This document shows, in pieces, positions 7,991-15,137 of a stretch of DNA of 15,137 bases (its first letter is position 1; each line of letters opens with the position of its first letter). Source of the DNA: CAYGZA01 sp964354135 (GTDB lineage Bacteria; Planctomycetota; Planctomycetia; Pirellulales; Thermoguttaceae); NCBI GenBank assembly GCA_964354135.1, contig CAYGZA010000153.1, positions 1-15,137 on the forward strand, given 5' to 3'. Both the position numbers and the translations under genes were made by a program. Below the pieces are notes generated by a model. The model saw nothing but the letters and a program-made list of their open reading frames with translations. It was not told the origin of the DNA and did not search any database.

Positions 7991-9460
7991 TTACTTGGCT
8001 TTCTCGGGCTGCTTGCTTCTCGGAGAATCGGATTCCACCTCGCGGATGCGGACCGGCGTGCCGTCGACCAGCTCTTCGCGGGCACTGGTCACCACGAGAC
8101 TCCCCGGCGCCAGCTCCCCGATCACTTCCGCCCAACCCTCCTGGCTCACTCCCAGCGCCACCGGCACGGCGCGGACCTTGCCCTCCCGCACCGCAAACAC
8201 CTTCGTGGTCCCGGCAAACCTGACCACGGCCTTCGAGGAGACGGTCTTCGCCTTCGGGTCCTTCCGCGTCTGGATTTCTCCCTTGGCGAAGCCGCCGGGC
8301 TTCAGCTCGCGGTCCGCGTTCTTCACCTCCGCTTCGATCTGGAAGGTGCGGCTGAGCCGGTCCACCGTGGGGCTGATCCGCGTGATGGTCCCCTCGAAGA
8401 CCTTATCCGGGTAGGCATCCACGCGGAGGGCGACCTTCTGGCCCTTCTTCACCTCTCCCGCGTAACGTTCTGGAACCGTGCCCGCGAACTTGAGGATCGT
8501 GTCGATCACCAGGTCGTACACCGCGGCGGTGGCGCTGGGCGAGTCCTTGACCATCTCGCCCTCGTCCACGCGGCGCCGGGCCACCGAGTACTCGACGTCT
8601 TTCAGCCCGGACCGGGCGGCCGCCGTCGATTCGGGCACGAGGACCTTGGTGTTCCGGAGCTTGTGTTCGGCGGTGGCCAGCATCGCCGCACGAAAGCAGG
8701 CGGTTGCCAGCGTCGTCTGGGTGTCCATCACCGCCTGGAGGCGCGAGTTCCGCGCCACTTCATAGACCGTCTGGAGCTGCTCGAGCATCTCTTCAGTGGT
8801 CACTTGTCTTGCGTACAACTGCTTTGCCCGCTCGTAGGTGCTCAGCGCGTTCTTCTCTTGTTCCTTCGCCCGCTTGACCGTGGGGAGGTTGTCGACGTCC
8901 AGCGCGCCCTCCAGAAGGGCCGAGGGCCCCAGCTTGTTGAGCTTCTCCATGAACGCCCGGCGGCTATCCTCCTCGGCGACCAACTTGGCCACCATCGTCG
9001 CCAAGGCCCGCCGTTTCTCCTCGTCCGGCACGAGTTTCGCCAACTCCGCATCGAGTGCCGTGCGGGCCTCTTGGGCGGTCAGCTCGTAGTCGGTCGGATC
9101 GAGCTCCAGGAGCACGTCGCGGGGCCGCACCGTATCCCCCACGTCGAAGAAGATCTTCTTCACCCGGCCCTGCACCTCGGCCGTCACCGTCACCTCGTCA
9201 AAGCCGGTCAGATTGCCCACCGCCTGCACCGTCCGCTGCACCTCGCGGATCGTCACCCGGGCCGCGGTGACGCTGACGGCTGCTGTTTCCGCCGGGGCGG
9301 CCAGCTGCCGGGCAGTCTTTGGGGAGGCCTTCTCCGCGCCCGCCACCGCCGTATGGCGCGCGGGTATCAGCCCGGTTGTCGCCGCCCCGGTCACCAAGGC
9401 CGCGACCCCAACCAGCGCCGCTACGGCCGACCAGAGGATCCGCTTCTTGTTTCGTGCCAT
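7991..9460 (-). CDS. RND efflux membrane fusion protein (HlyD/AcrA type)
   Basis: Periplasmic adaptor linking the RND pump to an outer-membrane channel, 489 residues. A single N-terminal hydrophobic segment (about 8-31) anchors or exports it. There is no lipobox cysteine, so it is not an AcrA-style lipoprotein. Domains in order: first lipoyl half-motif (about 90-121, VTAEVQGRVKKIFFDVGDTV); an alpha-hairpin region (about 124-270) that is long and heptad-like; second lipoyl half (about 285-315, RRRVDEGEMV); beta-barrel (about 322-400, GQKVALRVDAYPDKVFEGTITRI); and a membrane-proximal domain to about 475. The ATG at 9460 is supported by ggggaa at 9469-9474, 8 nt upstream. The second lipoyl half is atypical: the usual AP-x-DG start is replaced by a charged stretch. 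It lies 53 nt after tetR and 6 nt before the pump gene, which places it firmly in their operon. Confidence 0.93.
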   Translation of the reverse strand: MARNKKRILWSAVAALVGVAALVTGAATTGLIPARHTAVAGAEKASPKTARQLAAPAETAAVSVTAARVTIREVQRTVQAVGNLTGFDEVTVTAEVQGRVKKIFFDVGDTVRPRDVLLELDPTDYELTAQEARTALDAELAKLVPDEEKRRALATMVAKLVAEEDSRRAFMEKLNKLGPSALLEGALDVDNLPTVKRAKEQEKNALSTYERAKQLYARQVTTEEMLEQLQTVYEVARNSRLQAVMDTQTTLATACFRAAMLATAEHKLRNTKVLVPESTAAARSGLKDVEYSVARRRVDEGEMVKDSPSATAAVYDLVIDTILKFAGTVPERYAGEVKKGQKVALRVDAYPDKVFEGTITRISPTVDRLSRTFQIEAEVKNADRELKPGGFAKGEIQTRKDPKAKTVSSKAVVRFAGTTKVFAVREGKVRAVPVALGVSQEGWAEVIGELAPGSLVVTSAREELVDGTPVRIREVESDSPRSKQPEKAK

Positions 9461-9513
9461 GCTGCAACTTCCCCAAGACGGTTCTCCCCGGCGCAGTTGC
9501 CGGGGCCGATAAC

Positions 9514-10224
9514 CTACCCTGGCTCCTTCCCCGCGCTCTCCGCGCCCCTGCGGCGGACCTGCCCGTCGGCTCCCTCTTTCGATCCCCGCCGCTTCCGCTC
9601 CGACTCGGTGAGGAGGCCGTAAAGCGCGATGTCCAGGATGTCCTCCGCTTGCTCCCGCAAGGAGCGCCGCCGGCCCACGAAGTAGTTGGTGAACATCGTG
9701 CCGTACAGGAGGTCGCCGATCACGTTTTGGATCCGCTCCACGGGGATGTCCCGAATGCGGCCTTGGCCGATCAGCACCGTACACTGCTGCTGCTGCTCGG
9801 CGGCGCGGTCGTCGCGATAGACGAAATACGTCGGCTTCTTGCGGTCCTTGAACTGGGCCCGCTCCTGCACCAAGAGCTCCGCGAATTCCGGGTGCTCGTC
9901 GAAATACGTCAGGTAGGTATATACCACGCCCGACAACCGCTCCAGCGGGTCCTCGACAACCGCGATGCTCCGATCGACGGCCTCGGTCAATTCCCGCATG
10001 AGGCGATCCACCGCGGCCAGGAAGAGGTCCTCTTTGGTGGCGAAGTAGCGGTAGATGGTCCCTTTGCCGACGCCCAGGGTATCGGCCAGCACCTGGGTAT
10101 TCGCCTCGGCATAGCCGTGCTTGGCAAAGAGCTTGGCGGCGGCGGCGAGGATCTCTTCGCACCGCCGCGTTCGGAGAGCCTCGCTCTTGGGCCGCCCTCG
10201 CTTGCGTTTGGCTGCCGTCGTCAT
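9514..10224 (-). CDS. TetR/AcrR-family transcriptional regulator
   Basis: 236-residue repressor-type regulator. The N-terminal TetR DNA-binding domain spans about 20-66, with the helix-turn-helix in LADTLGVGKGTIYRYFATKEDLF (46-68). Before it is a basic KRKRGRPKS stretch (6-14) that resembles an AT-hook and may add minor-groove contacts. The C-terminal ligand and dimer domain resembles those of efflux regulators but cannot be assigned to a ligand. The tail (about 215-236) is highly charged. ATG 10224 is preferred because gggag lies 10 nt upstream; an in-frame GTG at 10254 would add ten residues but overlaps the likely -10 box. As first gene of the efflux operon with a palindrome in its own promoter, it most likely represses itself and the pump until an exported compound binds it. 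Confidence 0.93.
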   Translation of the reverse strand: MTTAAKRKRGRPKSEALRTRRCEEILAAAAKLFAKHGYAEANTQVLADTLGVGKGTIYRYFATKEDLFLAAVDRLMRELTEAVDRSIAVVEDPLERLSGVVYTYLTYFDEHPEFAELLVQERAQFKDRKKPTYFVYRDDRAAEQQQQCTVLIGQGRIRDIPVERIQNVIGDLLYGTMFTNYFVGRRRSLREQAEDILDIALYGLLTESERKRRGSKEGADGQVRRRGAESAGKEPG

Positions 10225-10253
10225 GGTCGCCGCTCTCCCGGACCCGCTTTCCA

Positions 10254-10284
10254 CATATAGCTGACGGACTGGTCAGTCCTGTAA
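10254..10284 (-). promoter_or_regulatory. Predicted tetR-efflux promoter with palindromic operator
   Basis: Read on the - strand, a -35-like TTACAG (10279-10284) and a -10-like CTATAT (10255-10260) are 18 bp apart. Between them is a 14-bp palindrome, ggactg-gt-cagtcc (10266-10279), perfect in both 6-bp arms; its outermost base overlaps the -35 element. An operator wedged between the two promoter elements fits TetR-type steric repression. The start point would fall near 10248, giving a short leader before ATG 10224. The palindrome is seen directly; the promoter assignment is inference. Confidence 0.6.
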
Positions 10285-10437
10285 TTCTACAATGCCGGGA
10301 TTCGCACGCAAGGGTGGAATCCGGCGGTCAAGCGCACGATCGCTCCAGAGGTTTCGCCAAAGCACCAAGACAAGGAAGGCTCCGGCGGCAACCCGTGCTC
10401 TTGGCTGGTACGATATTCCATCGCTTGATGGGTGTTT

Positions 10438-10466
10438 TTGCCCTTGGACGCCAAACCGATTACACT
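10438..10466 (+). promoter_or_regulatory. Possible promoter of the HzsA-related gene
   Basis: TTGCCC (10438-10443) and TACACT (10461-10466) are 17 bp apart on the + strand, about 50 bp ahead of the chosen ATG 10515. The match is partial, and planctomycete promoters often diverge from the standard consensus. The rest of the 10285-10514 spacer shows no small gene or further clear repeat. Confidence 0.3.
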
Positions 10467-10514
10467 AATCCGGCGTCGTTGCACCCCTCGTCCCCGCCGA
10501 GGACAGTGATTCCC

Positions 10515-13500
10515 ATGGAGCCTGCCGGCCCCGTATTCCCGACAACCACACGTGCGGGCCGCTTCCTGGCGGCGGGGATGCTTGCATTGACCCCCTTGTT
10601 GGGGATGGCTTCACCTGAATCCCCCTCGCACCTGGTCTTTCTGATAGGCACTCCCGACAATCACGCCGCGGAGTTCGGGCTCACGGGGCCGGGGGAAGGA
10701 TACGCCGCTTACTTGCGGAGATTCCCCCGGCCGGTCGTCTACACCGTCGGGAGCAGCAGTCCCCGCGACTGGCCGTACATCCATCCGGCACCGAAGGACC
10801 TTTGGGCGGGCGGACGCACCCACACGTTCTCGATCCGCTTCACGTCGGCAGAGGGCCACGATCGGGCGCTCTACTTGATCCTCGGGCTTTGCGGGGGGTC
10901 GCCCAGCGAGCGGTCCAAGGTCGCGGTCACGGTGAGCCGGACGGCCCTGCCGCCGCAAGTCGCCCCGGCGGGCGATCCCCGCGTCTGCTTCCAGCCCCTC
11001 GGACCCGGCAAGCCCGAGACCATGATCTTCGAGGTCCCCCCGGGCAAGATCATCAAGGGCGAAAACACCATCTCGATCCGCCTCGATCACGAGAGCTGGA
11101 TCCTCTACGACTACGTAGCGCTCAGCACCGAGGCCAAGCCGCTCGCGCTGGTGGTGCCGCCGGAGCCCGATCTCCTGGCCGAGTTTCGCAAGGGTCCGAT
11201 GGCCGGCGTCGAGGAGATCGTCTTTGCCCTGCGGCAATCGGGCGAGGATCCCCACTGGTACGCCAACTTCGGCGACACGCTGGAGCAGTCCAACTGGCGG
11301 ACCTACCTGCCCGGCGGCCGCCTCTGCCGGCTCCATCTGACCACCCGGAAGCTCACGGTGCTCCTGGACGACCCGGATGGAAACTTCCGCGACCCCGTGC
11401 TCCATTACGACGGCCGCACGATCCTCTTCTCTTATCGCCGCGGCAAGAGCCCGCACTACCACCTCTACACCATCCGGGCCGACGGCTCCGACCTGCGGCA
11501 ATTGACCGACGGGCCGTACGACGACGTCGAGCCGGTTTGGCTTCCCGACGGCGGCATCATGCTCGTCTCGACCCGCTCGAACCGCCGCGTGAACTGCCAC
11601 ACCACGCAGGTGGCCGTGCTCTACCGCTGTGACGCCGACGGCCGGAACCTCCGCCCTCTCTCCAGCAACAACGAGCACGACAACACCCCCTGGGTGCTCC
11701 CCAGCGGGCAGGTCCTCTACACGCGGTGGGAGTACGTGGATCGCAGTCAGGTCGATTTTCATCACCTCTGGATTACCACGCCCGATGGGCTGCGGCAAAC
11801 CGTCTTCTTCGGCAACCTGCACCCCGGAACGACCATCATTGACGCCAAGCCGATCCCCGGCTCGCGCAAAGTGGTGGCCTCCTTCTCGCCGGGCCACGGG
11901 ATCCGAGACCACGACGGAGTGCTCACCGTGGTCGATCCCCGCAACGGGCCGGACGACCTGGCTTCCGCCCGGCCGATCAGCCGCGGCTACGAGTACCGCG
12001 ATCCTTGGGCGTTCTCGGAGGAGGCGTTCATGGCGGCCAGCGGGACGCGGATCGTGCTCATGGACTCGACCGGCCGCACGCAGGCAATCTACCGGTTGCC
12101 GCCCGAGGACGTCCGCGCCGGGCTTGGGTGCCACGAGCCGCGTCCCCTCGCATCCCGGCCGCACGAGCCGGTCGTGCCTTCGAATGCCGAATGGAACAAG
12201 GAGACGGGGCAGGTCTTGTTGGTGGACGTCTATCGCGGCCGGAACATGGCCGGCGTGAAGCGCGGCGAGATCAAGAAGCTCCTCGTGCTGGAAACCCTGC
12301 CCAAGCCGATGAACTACACCGGCGGCATGGAGCCCTTGAGCTACGGCGGCACGTTCACGCTGGAGCGGATCCTGGGCACGATCCCCGTCGAGCCCGACGG
12401 CTCCGCCTACGCCGAGCTGCCGGCCCTGCGGAGCCTCTTCTTCGTGGCGCTGGACGAGAACGATCTCTCGGTCAAGCGGATGCAGAGCTTCTGCACGTTG
12501 GTGCCGGGCGAGACGACCACGTGCATCGGCTGCCACGAAGAGCGGACCCAGGCCCCACCGTTTCGTCCTAAAGCCCACGGGCTGCAACCCGTGGGCTTTG
12601 AAGAGGGTGAGAGTGTTTGCGTTCCCCTCCTGACGGCCCTCCGCCGCGGGCCCAGCCGCGTCGAGCCGATTGCCGACGTGCCCGACGTCATCGACTTCCC
12701 CCGCGACGTGCAGCCGATCTTCAACCGGCACTGCACCAGGTGCCACGATGAGGACCGCCGCGACGGCGGACTTTCGCTCTCCGGCGACCGCGGCCCGATC
12801 TTCTCGATCAGCTACTACGCGCTCGTGGCGAAGGACCTCGTAGCCGACGGCCGCAACGCCAACGGCAACCGCCCGCCGCGGTCCATCGGCAGCTCCGCCA
12901 GCCGCATCCTGAAGTTCACCGACGGCAGCCACTACGACGCGAGCCCCACCGAGCGCGAGCGGAAGACGCTGCGGCTCTGGGTCGACAGCGGGGCGGCCTA
13001 CCCGGGCACGTATGCCGCACTCGGGACCGGGATGATCGGCGGCTTTGAGATCGTCGACCGCTCGATCCGCCTGGACCGCTGCGACCTCCAATGGCCCAGC
13101 GTGCAGGGGGCGATGGAAGCGCTCCAGCGTCGCTGCGGCGCGTGCCACACGAGGGACGACAAGGAGCTGCCGCTCTCGCCCTCGCACGTGACCGGTCCGG
13201 GAGCGTGGGGGACGGCGTTTACCGGCGCCCCGCCGTGGGTGGCCTTTACGCCCAACGACGTCCGCCGCCGCTGGTCGCGGCACCTCTTCTACAACTTGAC
13301 CCGGCCGGAGAAATCGCTGCTCCTCTTGGCGCCGCTGGCGAAGAAGGCGGGCGGATTGGAGTCGTGCGGCAAACCCGTCTTCGCCGACACGGGCGACGCC
13401 GACTACCGGAAAGTCCGCGGGGCCGTCCAGGACGCAAAGAAGAAGCTGGAAGAAATCAAGCGTTTCGACATGCCCGGTTTCCGTCCCCGCGCGGAGTACG

Positions 13501-13718
13501 TCCGCGAGATGAAGCGATACGGCATCCTCCCCGCCGACCTGCCGCCGGACGCCCCAATCGACGTCTACGCCACCGACCGGGCCTACTGGCAGTCGCTTTG
13601 GCATCGGGCCATGACGTTGCAGGAAAAGCCCGCACCACAAGGCACCTACCCGATCGGCAAGATCACCTGCCGACAATGCTCCCTTGCCCTGCGCGTGGAG
13701 ATCCTTGAGCTTTCCTGA
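10515..13718 (+). CDS. Exported HzsA-related multihaem protein
   Basis: 1067 residues, annotated in planctomycete genomes as related to hydrazine synthase alpha subunit; true hydrazine synthesis is not implied. A signal peptide covers about 1-32 (RAGRFLAAGMLALTPLLGMA), so it acts outside the cytoplasm. About 42-205 looks like a beta-sandwich, carbohydrate-binding-like or polysaccharide-lyase accessory domain (DLWAGGRTHTFSIRF, then KGENTISIRLDHESW). About 270-560 holds TolB/PD40-type propeller repeats (HLYTIRADGSDLRQLTDGP). About 600-670 fits the HzsA middle domain, ending in haem motif CIGCH (670-674). Further motifs are CTRCH (740-744) and CGACH (874-878). The last ~40 residues carry CRQCS (1052-1056), a haem-like motif without the ligand His. 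A palindromic repeat is inserted in frame just after the first haem site. ATG 10515 was chosen for the signal peptide; GTG 10506, in frame, is an alternative. Substrate unknown. Confidence 0.88.
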   Translation: MEPAGPVFPTTTRAGRFLAAGMLALTPLLGMASPESPSHLVFLIGTPDNHAAEFGLTGPGEGYAAYLRRFPRPVVYTVGSSSPRDWPYIHPAPKDLWAGGRTHTFSIRFTSAEGHDRALYLILGLCGGSPSERSKVAVTVSRTALPPQVAPAGDPRVCFQPLGPGKPETMIFEVPPGKIIKGENTISIRLDHESWILYDYVALSTEAKPLALVVPPEPDLLAEFRKGPMAGVEEIVFALRQSGEDPHWYANFGDTLEQSNWRTYLPGGRLCRLHLTTRKLTVLLDDPDGNFRDPVLHYDGRTILFSYRRGKSPHYHLYTIRADGSDLRQLTDGPYDDVEPVWLPDGGIMLVSTRSNRRVNCHTTQVAVLYRCDADGRNLRPLSSNNEHDNTPWVLPSGQVLYTRWEYVDRSQVDFHHLWITTPDGLRQTVFFGNLHPGTTIIDAKPIPGSRKVVASFSPGHGIRDHDGVLTVVDPRNGPDDLASARPISRGYEYRDPWAFSEEAFMAASGTRIVLMDSTGRTQAIYRLPPEDVRAGLGCHEPRPLASRPHEPVVPSNAEWNKETGQVLLVDVYRGRNMAGVKRGEIKKLLVLETLPKPMNYTGGMEPLSYGGTFTLERILGTIPVEPDGSAYAELPALRSLFFVALDENDLSVKRMQSFCTLVPGETTTCIGCHEERTQAPPFRPKAHGLQPVGFEEGESVCVPLLTALRRGPSRVEPIADVPDVIDFPRDVQPIFNRHCTRCHDEDRRDGGLSLSGDRGPIFSISYYALVAKDLVADGRNANGNRPPRSIGSSASRILKFTDGSHYDASPTERERKTLRLWVDSGAAYPGTYAALGTGMIGGFEIVDRSIRLDRCDLQWPSVQGAMEALQRRCGACHTRDDKELPLSPSHVTGPGAWGTAFTGAPPWVAFTPNDVRRRWSRHLFYNLTRPEKSLLLLAPLAKKAGGLESCGKPVFADTGDADYRKVRGAVQDAKKKLEEIKRFDMPGFRPRAEYVREMKRYGILPADLPPDAPIDVYATDRAYWQSLWHRAMTLQEKPAPQGTYPIGKITCRQCSLALRVEILELS
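12570..12599. repeat. Palindrome aaagcccacggg...cccgtgggcttt inside the HzsA-related gene
   Basis: Perfect 12-bp arms (12570-12581 and 12588-12599) flank a 6-nt loop, ctgcaa. It is read in frame as KAHGLQPVGF, about 15 residues after the first haem motif. The local protein sequence (PPFRP..., then ...EEGESVCV) is out of character with the flanking domain, which resumes at LLTALRRGPSRVEPIADVPD. This looks like a short repeat that entered the gene without breaking it. Confidence 0.85.
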
Positions 13719-13720
13719 TC

Positions 13721-13746
13721 GCCCCCGAGCCCGTCGACGCGGGGGC
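13721..13746. terminator. Possible shared terminator hairpin between convergent genes
   Basis: gcccccg (13721-13727) pairs with cgggggc (13740-13746) around a 12-nt loop, just after the HzsA-related stop at 13718 and before the ThuA-gene stop at 13773-13775. The location between convergent genes suits a bidirectional terminator. No T-run follows on either strand, so this is only a candidate. Confidence 0.4.
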
Positions 13747-13772
13747 CCTGAAACCGCGCCTGTCCGTTCGTC

Positions 13773-14657
13773 CTATCGCTTCAACTGGCTCGCATGCGGC
13801 GTGACCTGCTGGATGTTCGGCGCGAGGTCGGTCTCGTGATGACCCAGGGCCCAGGCGAACCCGCCCCCGATGATCTTCCCGCACGTCGGGTTGGTCCAGA
13901 CGTCCTCGCGGTGGCCCAGCGACGTGAAGAAAACGCGGCCCTTGCCGTGCTTGCGGGCCCACGTGGCCGGGAAGGGCGGGCGCTGGTAGCAGTCGTCCAC
14001 CATGCCCTCGGTCTCCTGGACGAGGATCACGTGAAGGTCTTTGGCGAAGTTCTTCAGGGCGTACCACTCCTCCAGAAGCTCGAAATCCTCGACGCCGTCC
14101 AGACCGGGGAACTGGGGCGAGGCGACCTTCATCTTGGCCTTCTGCTGCCGCCCGTGGACAATGAACTCGCCACCGAGCATGGCGATGTACGGGTCCAGCT
14201 CGGTCTGGTTCTCGGACTGCTTGCCCTTCGAGTGGAAGCTGTCGGAGGCGGAGTGGAAGCCCACAAAACCCTTGCCGCCTGCGACCGCGTCCAGCAGTTT
14301 CTGCTTGCCGGCGGGGGTCATCGGGGGAAACTCGTCGACCGACTTGGGATCGAACAAGTTGCCGCAGGTGTAGAAGGCGAAGCAGTCGAACTGGTCCAGC
14401 TCGCCGTCGAAGATCGTGCCGTCCTTGGAGCAGACCACCTCCACGCCGTGCTTCTCGGCCGCTTCCGTCAGCAGCTTCTCCGAGAAACTCAGCTCGTCCT
14501 TGCTCTTGCGGGCGACCGGGGAGTGCTGGAAGCCGACGCTCCGCGTGAAGTAGAGGATTTTCTGTTTCTTCTGGGCGGCCCGGGCCCAGCCCAGCGGGAA
14601 CGCCGACACGCCCAGGATCGCCGCACCGGACAGCTTCAGCATCTCACGACGTTTCAT
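13773..14657 (-). CDS. Exported ThuA-domain protein
   Basis: 294 residues. The N-terminus, MKRREMLKLSGAAILGVSAF...ARA, has a twin-arginine pair followed by a hydrophobic stretch and a likely cleavage after ARA (residue 27), so it is probably exported by the Tat route. The rest fits the ThuA-like (class I glutamine-amidotransferase-fold) family: KILYFTRSVGFQHSP at 33-47, DGTIFDGELDQFD (79-91), GGKGFVGFHSASDSFH (127-142), GGEFIVHG (162-169), HGKGRVFFTSLGHREDVW (237-254). ThuA is linked to trehalose use in rhizobia; in planctomycetes these proteins are many and mostly uncharacterised, often presumed to act on sugars. ATG 14657 has ggag at 14666-14669, 8 nt upstream. It lies downstream of the oxidoreductase gene on the same strand, about 200 bp away with a repeat between, so co-transcription is uncertain. 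Confidence 0.93.
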   Translation of the reverse strand: MKRREMLKLSGAAILGVSAFPLGWARAAQKKQKILYFTRSVGFQHSPVARKSKDELSFSEKLLTEAAEKHGVEVVCSKDGTIFDGELDQFDCFAFYTCGNLFDPKSVDEFPPMTPAGKQKLLDAVAGGKGFVGFHSASDSFHSKGKQSENQTELDPYIAMLGGEFIVHGRQQKAKMKVASPQFPGLDGVEDFELLEEWYALKNFAKDLHVILVQETEGMVDDCYQRPPFPATWARKHGKGRVFFTSLGHREDVWTNPTCGKIIGGGFAWALGHHETDLAPNIQQVTPHASQLKR

Positions 14658-14695
14658 GATTCGATCTCCATCGACTAAACAAGGTTTCACACTCT

Positions 14696-14794
14696 GGGAG
14701 GGCGAGGCCCCGGGAGGGCGAGGCTCCTGCCGAGCCGCATCTGCGGTTGCCAACCTTGGCTCCTTGCCCGGCTCGGTCGGAGCCTCGCCCTCCC
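14696..14794. repeat. Long inverted repeat (gggagggcgaggctcc) between ThuA and oxidoreductase genes
   Basis: The left arm (14712-14736) and right arm (14770-14794) match at 23 of 25 positions as inverted copies, with a 33-nt loop. An extra partial direct copy of the left arm begins at 14696. It occupies about half of the 200-bp spacer. It could form a strong RNA hairpin, serving as terminator or processing site for the upstream oxidoreductase mRNA. It also looks like a dispersed genomic repeat. The remaining spacer (14795-14857) shows nothing clear. Confidence 0.85.
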
Positions 14795-14857
14795 GGAAGC
14801 ACGCAACGTCAGTCAACAGCCTACCCGATCCCAAGAGGGAATCCAAGCCGGGGGGAG

Positions 14858-15137
14858 TCACCCGCGGAGGATTCTGCGGGCGGCGTTCATGCCGCAGGCG
14901 CCGATCACGCCGCCGCCCGGGTGCGTCGCCGCGCCGCACAGGTACAGTCCGCGGACCGGGGTGCCGTAATCGAGCCGCATCGGCCCGAGCTGATCCAGGC
15001 TCATCGCCCCCTGCATGATGTTGCCGCCGGTCAGCCCGTAGGTCCGCTCCAGGTCGAGCGGCGTGAGCACTTGGCGCTTGAGGATCAGGTCCTTGATGTT
15101 GGGGGCGTACTGGGCGAAGAGATCGATGCACCGGTCG
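14858..15137 (-). CDS. Phytoene-dehydrogenase-like FAD oxidoreductase (C-terminal end only)
   Basis: Only the last 92 residues are in the window; the frame is open from 15136 to the stop at 14858-14860. The visible part reads DRCIDLFAQYAPNIKDLIL, then LTPLDLERTYGLTGGNIMQG, and ends with the FAD-binding C-terminal motif GLYLCGAATHPGGGV followed by IGACGMNAARRIL. This motif is typical of the CrtI / COG1233 group of FAD/NAD(P)-dependent oxidoreductases. ERTYGLTGGNIMQGAMSLDQL is closer to the PYROXD2-like branch than to carotenoid desaturases, so a role in carotenoid synthesis should not be assumed. It is transcribed toward the ThuA gene. Confidence 0.9.
   Translation of the reverse strand, partial: DRCIDLFAQYAPNIKDLILKRQVLTPLDLERTYGLTGGNIMQGAMSLDQLGPMRLDYGTPVRGLYLCGAATHPGGGVIGACGMNAARRILRG

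Noticed and set aside
7991..10162. One long 723-codon frame covering the fusion protein and part of tetR
   Set aside because: The part above 9460 is a shadow of tetR; a good ribosome site and the hydrophobic N-terminus place the true start at 9460.
10611..13676. 1021-codon open frame on the - strand
   Set aside because: Antisense to the HzsA-related gene, which has clear haem and propeller motifs; the shadow product has low-complexity composition.
10515..13718. True hydrazine synthase and anammox metabolism
   Set aside because: No hzsB/hzsC or other anammox genes are in the window and the domain order differs; HzsA-related proteins are common in non-anammox planctomycetes.
14656..15018. 120-codon frame on the + strand over the 14.7-kb repeat
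   Set aside because: Its product is mostly translated inverted repeat plus antisense oxidoreductase sequence, with no family signal.

Overview
The window looks like chromosomal DNA from a high-GC member of the Planctomycetota, probably class Planctomycetia; genus cannot be read from it. The main reasons are a hydrazine-synthase-alpha-like (HzsA-related) multihaem protein, an exported ThuA-domain protein next to a phytoene-dehydrogenase-like oxidoreductase, and several families of short palindromic or heptameric repeats. No tRNA, rRNA, CRISPR array, integrase or transposase was seen.

Layout. (1) 1-3080, + strand: the 3' part of nuoM and a complete nuoN, the end of a respiratory complex I operon. 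They encode two antiporter-like, proton-pumping membrane subunits, and nuoM carries a repeat-encoded C-terminal tail. (2) 3081-3760: two heptamer-repeat inverted-repeat islands flank a small, probably ferritin-like, four-helix protein gene. (3) 3761 (or 3680)-4540, +: a TatD-family metal-dependent nuclease. (4) 4604-10224, - strand: a three-gene efflux operon transcribed tetR, then membrane fusion protein, then RND pump. A palindromic operator lies inside the predicted tetR promoter. No outer-membrane channel gene is linked. (5) 10515-13718, +: a 1067-residue exported HzsA-related protein with three CxxCH haem motifs. (6) 13773-14657, -: an exported ThuA-domain protein, convergent with the previous gene. 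(7) 14858-15137, -: the C-terminal end of a CrtI/COG1233-type FAD oxidoreductase, cut by the window edge.

How the parts work together. NuoM and NuoN belong to one proton-pumping machine. TetR, MFP and RND form a self-regulated export system. The HzsA-related, ThuA and oxidoreductase genes look like exported redox or carbohydrate-related functions common in planctomycetes; their substrates cannot be read from the sequence.

The most distinctive feature is not a gene. At least five different short inverted-repeat families occur in 15 kb, and four of them lie in or against coding sequence. A 39-bp hairpin unit is repeated four times in frame at the end of nuoM. A 12-bp-arm palindrome sits in frame inside the haem region of the HzsA-related gene. 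A heptamer island supplies the stop of the ferritin-like gene and a possible start and ribosome site for tatD. I found no clear new defence or biosynthetic system; the in-frame repeats are the best lead.
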